From Methylocapsa sp. (lineage in GTDB: Bacteria > Pseudomonadota > Alphaproteobacteria > Rhizobiales > Beijerinckiaceae), in contig JAFMSB010000059.1 in the NCBI GenBank assembly GCA_017353815.1, forward strand, positions 1 through 8,195: DNA of 8,195 bases, read 5' to 3'. Position 1 is the first letter of the stretch; each line of letters begins with the position of its first letter. Both the position numbers and the translations under genes were made by a program. This document shows, in pieces, positions 1-6,590 of this stretch. A model generated the notes under the pieces. That model was given only the letters and a program-made list of their open reading frames with translations. It was not told the DNA's origin and ran no database searches.

Positions 1-59
1 TTGGCGAAACGCGTAGGATCGGTGAAGACCGGCTCACGCGCTACGAAAGAGTGATGTGA
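1..59 (+). CDS. ribD: RibD C-terminus (partial), riboflavin deaminase/reductase
   Basis: An open frame enters from the left edge (codons in phase with base 3) and ends at TGA 57-59. The visible tail reads GETRRIGEDRLTRYERVM. The arginine-rich 'RxGxDRLxRY' ending resembles the last strand of the RibD reductase domain in alphaproteobacteria, and the position just before riboflavin synthase is the usual one for ribD. The stop codon overlaps the ribE start (TGATG, 57-61), as expected for coupled translation. RibD would deaminate and reduce the pyrimidine intermediate of riboflavin synthesis in the cytoplasm. Only about 18 residues are visible, so the identity depends mainly on context. Confidence 0.6.
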   Translation, partial: GETRRIGEDRLTRYERVM

Positions 60-688
60 TGTTTGCCGGCATCATCAGCGATATCGGGGTGATGGAAGAC
101 GTTGAGGCGGGAAGAAATCTGCGGCATCTGCGCATTGCCTGTTCCTTTCCGGCAAAGAGCATCGCACTTGGCGCCTCGATTGCCTGCAATGGGATTTGTT
201 TAACGGTGACCGCGGCGGGCGAATTGGGAAAAGGCAGCTGGTTTGAGGTGGACGTTGGAGCGGAAACACTTGCCCGCACAACCGCAGAGAGCTGGCAAGA
301 GGGCACGAGGCTCAATCTCGAACGCGCCTTGCGACTCGGCGACGAATTGGGCGGGCATATGGTCATGGGCCATGTGGATGGGGTGGCCGAAATCGTTGCG
401 GTTGAAGATTTTGAGGGCATGCGGCGCATCGAATTGACAGTGCCCCAGAATCTGGCGCGGTTTATCGCGCAAAAAGGTTCGGTTGCGCTCGATGGCACAT
501 CTTTGACGGTGAATGAAGTCGAGGCCAGCAGATTTTCGGTGCTGCTCATTCCGCACACCTTGAAAGCGACAACATGGAGCGGCGCACAGGTTGGCACCCG
601 GGTCAACATTGAGATTGATCTTCTGGCACGCTACGCGGCGCGGCTCGCCGAGGCCGTGAATGCTCAAGAGAAAAGCGCAGCGCGTTGA
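59..688 (+). CDS. ribE: Riboflavin synthase, alpha subunit
   Basis: Cytoplasmic enzyme that dismutates two molecules of 6,7-dimethyl-8-ribityllumazine to riboflavin, the last step of the pathway. The 209-residue protein has the family's duplicated lumazine-binding barrels. The first covers about residues 1-95 (MFAGII start, CNGICLTV at 43-50, SWFEVDVGAETL at 60-71). The second covers about 98-190 (GHMVMGHVDG at 99-108, DGTSLTV at 145-151, FSVLLIPHTL at 159-168). Length matches the family (about 200-215 residues). The ATG at 59 is chosen because family members begin MF(T/A)GI; a GTG at 56 would add only one residue. The start overlaps the ribD stop by one base. No FMN riboswitch is visible, but the operon promoter lies outside the window. 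A lumazine synthase gene (ribH), often nearby, does not follow. Confidence 0.96.
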   Translation: MFAGIISDIGVMEDVEAGRNLRHLRIACSFPAKSIALGASIACNGICLTVTAAGELGKGSWFEVDVGAETLARTTAESWQEGTRLNLERALRLGDELGGHMVMGHVDGVAEIVAVEDFEGMRRIELTVPQNLARFIAQKGSVALDGTSLTVNEVEASRFSVLLIPHTLKATTWSGAQVGTRVNIEIDLLARYAARLAEAVNAQEKSAAR

Positions 689-793
689 TTGCAGCAATTT
701 GCCGCGCAGAAATGTTCGGCCCGGCATTTAGCTGAATCGCCGGTTCGTTGCTAAAATCCCCGCCAAATTGATTCAATTCTGAAGGCTGGGATT

Positions 794-1166
794 TTGGAGC
801 AGCCGAGCCACGAGATTTTGCGAAAGTGGGGAGAGCGGGCGCGCCGCCTTCATCCACGGATGGAGATTACGGGCGGCGGCCTCGTGCTTGGTGCGGGGAC
901 GATTCTTACAAATTTCGAGGTTGGCGCAAAAGGCTCATCGCCTCTTGCCCTCACGGATGAGGAACGGATCCTCACGTTACTTACGACGGCTTTTGAATGG
1001 CCAGTCGATATCCGAGGGTTCGCCAAGATTGGCCGCGCGTGCGAGCTATGGAACGTAGGGGAAAAGGCACTTGCACATATTCATATCCGCTCTACTTAAA
1101 TACAATCCCGATCAGCCGCGCGTGCCTGCCGGAAACAGGCGCGCCAGCGGACAATGGACGGATGGC
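794..1166 (+). pseudogene. Frameshifted relic of an alphaproteobacterial hypothetical gene
   Basis: Two pieces in different frames look like one broken gene. Piece one runs from TTG 794 to TAA 1097-1099 (101 codons; frame open from about 755, no convincing ribosome binding site). Its end reads LTDEERILTLL, then RACELWNVGEKALAHIHI. Piece two, in the +1 frame, carries LLKYNPDQPRVPAGN (1092-1136) and SGQWTDG (1146-1166), and that frame stays open to TGA 1281-1283. From memory, a family of proteins in Rhizobiales carries both an 'ALAHIHLAYAGL'-like segment and, after some tens of residues, 'KY(N/S)PDQPRVPAG...GQWT'. Here the two are fused directly with a frame change, which suggests an internal deletion. 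The function of the family is unknown to me. Alternatively the first 101 residues are a genuine small protein. Confidence 0.55.
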
Positions 1167-1273
1167 CAACCCAGCTTAACCCCGGTGGCTTTCCGCCCAA
1201 AAGAGAGGCGTAGCCGCACGGGGCGGAGATCACGTCCTCGATGCGATCCGCTCTTTTATGGAATGGCTGCGCG
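1167..1273 (+). other. Scar region between gene relic and truncated methyltransferase
   Basis: No intact gene is visible here. Frame 3 continues past GQWTDG with QPSLTPVAFRPKERR and low-complexity arginine-rich sequence to TGA 1281-1283. Frame 1 shows a protein-like piece, HVLDAIRSFMEWLRAQAEW (1231-1287), before a stop at 1300-1302. This may be a further shifted fragment of the same relic, but that is inference. On the opposite strand the recognisable part of the truncated ICMT-like gene ends at about 1274, so two unrelated remnants meet here. Confidence 0.35.
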
Positions 1274-1681
1274 CCCAGGCTGAATGGCGACGAGCCCGCT
1301 GAACCGGTTTTTGAGCACAAAAACCGGCAAGAGCCGCAACACGCCGCCCGCCGCAAAAAGCACAACGCCAAGCCAGCGCAAGCCCTCGCCGCCGATGAAG
1401 AAAAATCCAATCCGCTCGCAATAAGCGGGAAGATAGCCGGCGAGCAGCCCCAAAACTCCGAAGACCGCAAGCACCCAGCGGTTGGAACGGTCTTCGCGCA
1501 CGCCGGGGCTGACGTTTCCGCCCGCATAGGCCGCCACAACCGCCAGAGCAAAGAGGGCAATTGCCAGCGCCACGAGCGCCTTATTGGAAAAGAAGGCGGC
1601 AAAGGAGCCTTCGCCGAGGACGGCAAGGCCAAGATAGGCCGCCGTGCCCGCAAAGATGACCACGAGCCGGAGGAGGAGCAT
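1256..1681 (-). CDS. Truncated isoprenylcysteine carboxyl methyltransferase-like membrane protein
   Basis: A 141-residue hydrophobic protein with about four predicted membrane helices (residues 3-22, 34-52, 68-86, 102-122). Its loops fit the bacterial ICMT/PEMT-like family: AGGNVSPGVREDRSNRW at 53-69, AGYLPAYCERIGF at 81-93, and FVLKNRFSGLVAIQPG at 121-136. In the full-length relatives I remember (roughly 210-220 residues), VAIQPG is followed by a catalytic C-terminal half with an 'IYxxIRHPSYLG' segment and an 'EERLL' segment that bind S-adenosylmethionine. Here the match stops after residue 136 and RAAIP plus a TAA follow. I find no HPSYLG-like segment in any minus-strand frame below 1274, so it is probably inactive. 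ATG 1681 is the first possible start because an in-frame TGA immediately precedes it. It lies 19 nt after ETF-QO, in the same operon, with only a weak ribosome binding site. Confidence 0.75.
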   Translation of the reverse strand: MLLLRLVVIFAGTAAYLGLAVLGEGSFAAFFSNKALVALAIALFALAVVAAYAGGNVSPGVREDRSNRWVLAVFGVLGLLAGYLPAYCERIGFFFIGGEGLRWLGVVLFAAGGVLRLLPVFVLKNRFSGLVAIQPGRAAIP

Positions 1682-1700
1682 TCACGGCACGCCCAAGGCA

Positions 1701-3380
1701 TCACATGTAGGGATAATTGGGGCCGCCGCCGCCTTCGGGCGGGACCCAATCGATGTTTTGTGCCGGATCCTTGATGTCGCAAGTCTTGCAGTGGACGCAA
1801 TTCTGGGCGTTGATCACAAAACGGGCGCCTTTCTTTTCTGCTTCATCCTCATAGACGACCTCATAGACAGCCGCCGGGCAATAGAGCCTTGCGGGCTCGC
1901 CATAAAGAGGCAGGTTTTGCGCAACCGGAATGGACGCATCTTTGAGATGCAAATGGCAGGGCTGGTCTTCCTCGTGATTGGTGTCCGACACATAGACCGA
2001 GGAAAGCCGGTCGAAGGTGAGCTTGCCGTCGGGCTTTGGATATTCGATTGGGCTAACCTCCGAAAGCGGTTTCAAGGTTGCGTAATCGGGCTTGCCATGC
2101 GGCAAGGTGCCAAACGGGGAGAGGCGGAGGATTTCGTTCGCCCACATGTCGAGGCCGCCCAAAACAATGCCCCCGATCGTGCCGTATTTCGACCACAGCG
2201 GCTTGACATTGCGCACCCTATAAAGATCGCGGCCAATGGGTGAATTGCGCCACGCCTTTTCGTAATCTACGAGCTCGTCATGCGCGCGGCCCGCCTTGAG
2301 CGCGCGCGCGGCGCACTCGGCCGCCAGCATGCCGGAACGGATGGCGTTATGCGTGCCCTTGATGCGCGGAACATTGACGAAACCGGCCGCGCAGCCAATG
2401 AGGGCGCCGCCCGGAAAGACGAGCTTTGGCACCGACTGGTAACCCCCCTCGGTGATCGCGCGCGCGCCAAAGCAAAGCCGCTCCGCATCTCCAAACAGCG
2501 GCGCAATGAAGGGGTGTGTTTTAAAGCGCTGGAACTCGTCGAAAGGCGAGAGCGTGGGGTTGGCGTAATTCAAGTGAACCACGAAGCCAACCGCAATGAG
2601 TCCATCCTCGAATTGATAGAGAAAGGAGCCGCCGCCGGTCTCATTATCGAGCGGCCAGCCGAAGGAGTGCTGGACGAGGCCGGGGCGGTGCAGGGCTGGC
2701 TTGACCCGCCACAGTTCTTTGAGGCCGATACCGAATTTCTGCGGCTCACGATTTTGACCGAGAGCAAATTTGGCGATGAGCTCCTTGGCGAGCGAGCCGC
2801 GCGCGCCTTCGGCGATAAGCGTATATTTTCCGCGAAGCTCGATGCCGCGGGAAAAACTGCGCTTTAAGCTGCCATCGCGCGCAATCCCCATATCGCCGGT
2901 CGCAACGCCAAGCACCTTGCCCTCGTCCCCATAAAGTAGCCCGGCGCCCGCAAAACCTGGGAAAATATCGGCACCCAAAGCTTCCGCCTTCTTGCCGAGG
3001 AAGCGGACGGTGCTGCCGAGCGAGCCAACAAAATTGCCGCGGTTGCTCATGAGAGGCGGCATAATAAAATTGGGCAGCCGGAAAGCACGCGTGGGCGAGA
3101 GAAAGTAATAACGGTCCTTCGTGACCTGCGTCTTGAGAGGCGTCTCTCTATCCTCCCGCCAGCCGGGGAGAAGCTCGTCGAGACCGCTGGGGTCGATGAC
3201 CGCGCCGGACAAGATATGCGCGCCGGCTTCGGCGCCCTTTTCGACGACCGCAACGGAAAGATCGGCATCGATCTGCTTGAGGCGGATCGCGGCGGCAAGA
3301 CCGGCAGGGCCCGCGCCCACGATCACGATATCGAAATCCATGCTCTCGCGCGGCGGCAATTTGACTTCGGATTCGCTCAC
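1701..3380 (-). CDS. Electron transfer flavoprotein-ubiquinone oxidoreductase (ETF-QO)
   Basis: Membrane-associated FAD and [4Fe-4S] enzyme that takes electrons from electron transfer flavoprotein (fed by acyl-CoA and other dehydrogenases) and reduces ubiquinone. The 559 residues match the family's usual length. Visible features: an N-terminal FAD-binding Rossmann motif (DIVIVGAGPAGLAAAIRLKQ, about 17-36); the ETF-QO segment GAHILSGAVIDPSGLDELLPGW near residue 53 onward; NHEEDQPCHLHL in the C-terminal part; and a ferredoxin-like end with cluster cysteines at about 501, 528, 531 and 534 (NCVHCKTCDIKDPAQNIDW). The chosen start is GTG 3380, giving MSESEVKLPPRESMDFD; relatives have a similar 'LPPRESM' lead. 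A GGAGGG (3392-3397) lies 11 nt upstream. ATG 3341 is an alternative that would remove 13 residues. It is divergent from the uracil-DNA glycosylase and co-directional with the truncated ICMT gene downstream. Confidence 0.96.
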   Translation of the reverse strand: MSESEVKLPPRESMDFDIVIVGAGPAGLAAAIRLKQIDADLSVAVVEKGAEAGAHILSGAVIDPSGLDELLPGWREDRETPLKTQVTKDRYYFLSPTRAFRLPNFIMPPLMSNRGNFVGSLGSTVRFLGKKAEALGADIFPGFAGAGLLYGDEGKVLGVATGDMGIARDGSLKRSFSRGIELRGKYTLIAEGARGSLAKELIAKFALGQNREPQKFGIGLKELWRVKPALHRPGLVQHSFGWPLDNETGGGSFLYQFEDGLIAVGFVVHLNYANPTLSPFDEFQRFKTHPFIAPLFGDAERLCFGARAITEGGYQSVPKLVFPGGALIGCAAGFVNVPRIKGTHNAIRSGMLAAECAARALKAGRAHDELVDYEKAWRNSPIGRDLYRVRNVKPLWSKYGTIGGIVLGGLDMWANEILRLSPFGTLPHGKPDYATLKPLSEVSPIEYPKPDGKLTFDRLSSVYVSDTNHEEDQPCHLHLKDASIPVAQNLPLYGEPARLYCPAAVYEVVYEDEAEKKGARFVINAQNCVHCKTCDIKDPAQNIDWVPPEGGGGPNYPYM

Positions 3381-3427
3381 GATAGGATTCGCCCTCCGTT
3401 TGCGCGAATATATAAGGCGGTCCGGTC
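3381..3427. promoter_or_regulatory. Divergent intergenic region with two ribosome binding sites
   Basis: This 47-bp gap separates the diverging ETF-QO and uracil-DNA glycosylase starts. On the minus strand GGAGGG (3392-3397) serves ETF-QO. On the plus strand AAGGCGG (3414-3420), 7 nt before ATG 3428, serves the glycosylase. An AT-rich patch (3407-3415, AATATATAA) could supply a -10 element for the minus strand (TATATT, 5 of 6 consensus matches). No good -35 hexamer is seen for either direction, so promoter calls are tentative. Both promoters may lie inside the opposite coding regions. Confidence 0.4.
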
Positions 3428-4261
3428 ATGGATGAAAGTTTGGCCGCTCTCTTGAGCTGGTATGCTCAAATGGGTGTGGATATTGCTGTCGACGATGCCG
3501 CCCACGACCGGATTGGCGAGTATGCGGCGGCACTCGCGGCGGGCAAAGTGAAAGCGGCGGGTGAGACCGGGTCCTCGCTGGGCGCGCCGCGCGAGCGCCA
3601 AGCCGCCAGCGCCAAACAGACTCCCGCCCTTCCGGCAGCCGGGATCGATGCAGGCGCGCGCGATTTGGCGGCAGGCGCGCAGAACCTCGACGATCTGCGC
3701 GATCGCCTCGCGTGCTTCGAAGGTTGCGGCCTCAAAACGACGGCGTTGCAGCTCGTCTTTGGCGACGGCAATCCCTGTGCGAAGATCATGTTCGTCGGCG
3801 AGGCTCCCGGCGCGGACGAGGACCGCCAAGGTATCCCCTTCGTGGGGCGCGCCGGCAAGCTGCTGGACAAAATGCTTGCGGCAATCGGGCTCGACCGGAA
3901 CAAGGTATATATCGCCAATATCGTGCCCTGGCGTCCTCCCGGCAACCGCACGCCGACGCCTTTCGAGACCGCGGCCTGTCTGCCCTTCACCCGCCGCCAG
4001 ATTGAGCTTGTTGATCCCGAGATACTTGTTTGCCTTGGAGCGCCATCGGCGCAAACGCTGCTCGGCACCAAGGATGGAATCATGCGAATAAGGGGCCGCT
4101 GGCTCGCCTACCCCGTGGCAGGGAGGGAAATCCCCGCACTTGCCATGCTCCACCCGGCTTATCTCCTGCGCCAGCCTGGCCAGAAAAAGCTCGCATGGCA
4201 CGACCTGCGGCTGCTGGCAAAGAAAATCGATGCCTTGGGGCTTTTCCCGAAATCGCTCTAA
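3428..4261 (+). CDS. Uracil-DNA glycosylase, family 4-like
   Basis: DNA repair enzyme that removes uracil arising from cytosine deamination. The 277-residue protein has an Ala-rich, poorly conserved N-terminal extension (about 1-85), then the glycosylase domain. Motif A is [22 protein letters not shown] (122-143) and motif B is LHPAYLL (241-247); [12 protein letters not shown] (169-180) is also a family 4 signature. Family 4 enzymes normally bind a [4Fe-4S] cluster through four cysteines. Here C96, C100 (C-x3-C rather than C-x2-C) and C184 are present. The position usually read as 'KCRPP' is PWRPP, with W168 in place of the third cysteine, so the cluster may be absent. I recall alphaproteobacterial relatives with the same PWRPP. 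Start ATG 3428 is supported by AAGGCGG 7 nt upstream. It is divergent from ETF-QO and its stop overlaps the glcB stop. Confidence 0.92.
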   Translation: MDESLAALLSWYAQMGVDIAVDDAAHDRIGEYAAALAAGKVKAAGETGSSLGAPRERQAASAKQTPALPAAGIDAGARDLAAGAQNLDDLRDRLACFEGCGLKTTALQLVFGDGNPCAKIMFVGEAPGADEDRQGIPFVGRAGKLLDKMLAAIGLDRNKVYIANIVPWRPPGNRTPTPFETAACLPFTRRQIELVDPEILVCLGAPSAQTLLGTKDGIMRIRGRWLAYPVAGREIPALAMLHPAYLLRQPGQKKLAWHDLRLLAKKIDALGLFPKSL

Positions 4262-6477
4262 ACGTCTCCGGAAATTATCGCGGAATATGGCGGGGCCGCC
4301 GCCTTCACCCTTCGCCGGTAGGTATGGAGAATCCATTCCGTATAGCCATTTGGCTGCTCGCGGCCCTTAAAGATCAGATCGGCTGCCGCGAGAAAAGCCG
4401 GGCCATCGCAGTTTGGCGCCATCGGCCGGTAATTTGGATCGCCCGCGTTCTGCCGGTCAACGACCTGCGCCATACGTTTGAGCGTTTGTAAGACATGTTC
4501 GGGCGTGACAACTCCTTGGTTGAGCCAGTTGGCGATATGCTGGCTCGAAATTCGCAAGGTCGCGCGATCCTCCATGAGGCCAATGTCATGGATATCCGGC
4601 ACTTTGGAGCAGCCAACCCCTTGGTCGATCCAGCGCACCACATAGCCGAGGATGCCCTGGCAATTGTTGTCGAGTTCCGCTTGGACACCGTCGGGCGCCC
4701 AATTTGCCCGGCACACCGGAATTGCCAGAAGATCCGATAGCAAGGGCGGAGACCGGCGGGCGAGGATTTTCCATCGGCTCGAAACATCGACCCGGTGATA
4801 ATGCACCGCATGCAGGACGGCGGCGGTCGGCGAGGGCACCCAGGCCGTGTTTGCCCCGGAGAGCGGGTGCACGATTTTTTGCGCCAGCATATCCGCCATT
4901 CGGTCCGGCGCCGCCCACATACCTTTGCCGATCTGCGCCCGCCCGGGAAGTCCGCACGCAATGCCGATATCGACATTGGCGTTTTCGTAAGCCGCAATCC
5001 ATTCGGTATTTTTCATGTCGTTCTTGCGGACCATCGGCCCCGCTTCCATGGATGTGTGGATCTCGTCGCCGGTGCGGTCGAGGAAACCGGTATTGATGAA
5101 GAATACGCGGTCGGCCGCGGCCGCGATGCAGGCCTTGAGATTGACAGAAGTCCGCCTCTCTTCATCCATGATGCCGATTTTGAGTGTGAAGCGGGCAAGC
5201 CCAAGCATGTCCTCGACGCGCGCAAACAGATCATTGGCGAGCGCCACTTCATCGGGCCCGTGCATTTTCGGTTTTACGATATAGACCGAGCCGTGACGGC
5301 TGTTGCGTTTCCCCTCTGTCCGGTTGAAATCGTGGATCGCGATGAGCGATGTGATTGCAGCATCCAAAATGGTCTCTGGGATTGGATTGCCGGCAGAGTC
5401 CAATACTGCATCCGTTTCGATGTGATGACCGACATTGCGGACGAGCAGAAGACTGCGTCCGTGCAAAACCATCGGCGCCCCGTCCCGTCCGATATAGGTG
5501 TGGTCCTCGTTGAGCTTGCGCTCGATGATGAGCCCGTTTTTTTCGAGGGTCGCGGAGAGCCACCCTTGCATGAGCCCGAGCCAATTGCGGTAGACGTGGA
5601 TCTTGTCTTGCGCATCGACACAGGCAACGCTGTCCTCAAGATCGATGATCGTGCTGAGAGCCGCTTCGAGCACGACATCGGCAACGCCCGCCTTGCTTTC
5701 TGCTCCAACAAGGCTGTTGTGGTCGATTTCGATTTCGACATGCAGGCCATGATGGCGCAGAAGAATTATAAAGGAGTCGAGCGATTTTTTCCTGTAGCCG
5801 GCAAAGCGCCCGGGATGGCGCAAACGCGACTCGAGGCCGTTCTCAAGAATAGCGACGAGCTCGCCGCTTGAAACCTTATAGGAAGTGACCTGTTTGTGGC
5901 TCCCTCTCGCGAGAGGGAATATGTCATCGAAAAGAGCTCTCACCCACTCGATGACCTTGGCGCCGCGCACCTTGTTATAACCTTTGCCACGCTCGGCGCC
6001 GTCTGTTTCGGGGATAGCGTCTGTACCGTAAAGCGCATCGTAAAGGCTGCCCCAGCGCGCATTTGCGGCGTTGAGAGCGTAGCGCGCATTTGAGGCGGGC
6101 ACGACCAGCTGCGGCCCTGCAACCCGGGCGATTTCGAGGACGTTCCCGGTGCGAATGGTAAAATCCGGCGGCTCCGGGACAATATAGCCGATCTCGCGCA
6201 AATACTTTGCATAGCGCGCCGGGTTGAACGGCATCGTTGCAGTTACGCGATGGTATTCGTCGATTTTTTCCTGCAGCTCATCGCGAAATTTGAGCTGCTC
6301 TCGGATGCGCGGCGCAAATTCACCAATCAACCCCGCAAGGCCGTTCCAGACCTGCGCCTCTTCGACTCCGGTCCCAGGCAGCGCCTCGGCGGCGACGAAA
6401 TCGCGCAAAACCTTGGCAACTTGAATCGCCCCAATTTTTGCGTAGTCCATCGATTGAACTGGTGAGGCCATTTTCAC
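4258..6477 (-). CDS. glcB: Malate synthase G
   Basis: Cytoplasmic enzyme condensing glyoxylate with acetyl-CoA to malate and CoA (glyoxylate shunt and glycolate use). At 739 residues it matches monomeric isoform G (about 720-730), not the shorter isoform A. Seen in order: an N-terminal domain; [17 protein letters not shown] (277-293); the catalytic arginine in LLVRNVGHH (344-352, R347); [10 protein letters not shown] (402-411); Mg-binding acids in IMDEERRTS (436-444) and [14 protein letters not shown] (464-477); [24 protein letters not shown] (540-563); and the catalytic base region [19 protein letters not shown] (630-648, with D637). GTG 6477 is preferred because AAGGAG ends about 7 nt upstream. 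ATG 6471 is close behind, at about 13 nt, and would give [10 protein letters not shown]. The TAG stop overlaps the uracil-DNA glycosylase stop from the other strand. I see no isocitrate lyase gene in the window. Confidence 0.97.
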   Translation of the reverse strand: MKMASPVQSMDYAKIGAIQVAKVLRDFVAAEALPGTGVEEAQVWNGLAGLIGEFAPRIREQLKFRDELQEKIDEYHRVTATMPFNPARYAKYLREIGYIVPEPPDFTIRTGNVLEIARVAGPQLVVPASNARYALNAANARWGSLYDALYGTDAIPETDGAERGKGYNKVRGAKVIEWVRALFDDIFPLARGSHKQVTSYKVSSGELVAILENGLESRLRHPGRFAGYRKKSLDSFIILLRHHGLHVEIEIDHNSLVGAESKAGVADVVLEAALSTIIDLEDSVACVDAQDKIHVYRNWLGLMQGWLSATLEKNGLIIERKLNEDHTYIGRDGAPMVLHGRSLLLVRNVGHHIETDAVLDSAGNPIPETILDAAITSLIAIHDFNRTEGKRNSRHGSVYIVKPKMHGPDEVALANDLFARVEDMLGLARFTLKIGIMDEERRTSVNLKACIAAAADRVFFINTGFLDRTGDEIHTSMEAGPMVRKNDMKNTEWIAAYENANVDIGIACGLPGRAQIGKGMWAAPDRMADMLAQKIVHPLSGANTAWVPSPTAAVLHAVHYHRVDVSSRWKILARRSPPLLSDLLAIPVCRANWAPDGVQAELDNNCQGILGYVVRWIDQGVGCSKVPDIHDIGLMEDRATLRISSQHIANWLNQGVVTPEHVLQTLKRMAQVVDRQNAGDPNYRPMAPNCDGPAFLAAADLIFKGREQPNGYTEWILHTYRRRVKAAAPPYSAIISGDV

Positions 6478-6550
6478 CTGGCTACTCCTTCATGCGGCTG
6501 GATGACTTCATTCACGCCCGGTAATTCGCCGAGGCCAAGAAAGTTCATGC

Positions 6551-6587
6551 AAAAGCCGTGCAGCCGGGCTCGGCCGTTGACGGCCTT
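6551..6587 (-). terminator. Candidate hairpin terminator after the rRNA methyltransferase
   Basis: Reading the minus strand, AAGGCCGT starts a few bases after the methyltransferase TGA (6591-6593) and can pair with ACGGCTTT further on (8 bp with one G-U). The second arm is followed by a fourth T, giving a TTTT tract. A shorter competing hairpin, GGCCGT-CA-ACGGCC (6572-6585), sits inside. The loop of about 20 nt and the short T tract make this an imperfect intrinsic terminator. If it works, glcB would be transcribed separately from the 114-bp gap (6478-6590), where I see no strong promoter. Confidence 0.35.
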
Positions 6588-6590
6588 ACC

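Noticed and set aside
727..755. Imperfect hairpin TTTAGC...GCTAAA after ribE as a terminator
   Set aside because: The outer stem is only 6 bp and AT-rich, the inner stem is 3 bp, and no T tract follows on the plus strand.
1644..2243. 199-codon plus-strand frame opposite the end of ETF-QO
   Set aside because: It is antisense to a clear ETF-QO gene whose Fe-S motif lies here; the translation has no recognisable motifs.
3377..4336. 319-codon minus-strand frame opposite the uracil-DNA glycosylase
   Set aside because: It is antisense to a gene with intact glycosylase motifs and also overlaps the glcB end; there is no independent support.
4795..5871. Long (358-codon) plus-strand frame within glcB
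   Set aside because: It is the antisense frame of a highly conserved malate synthase G region, kept open by GC-rich codon bias. No ribosome binding site or family resemblance was seen.
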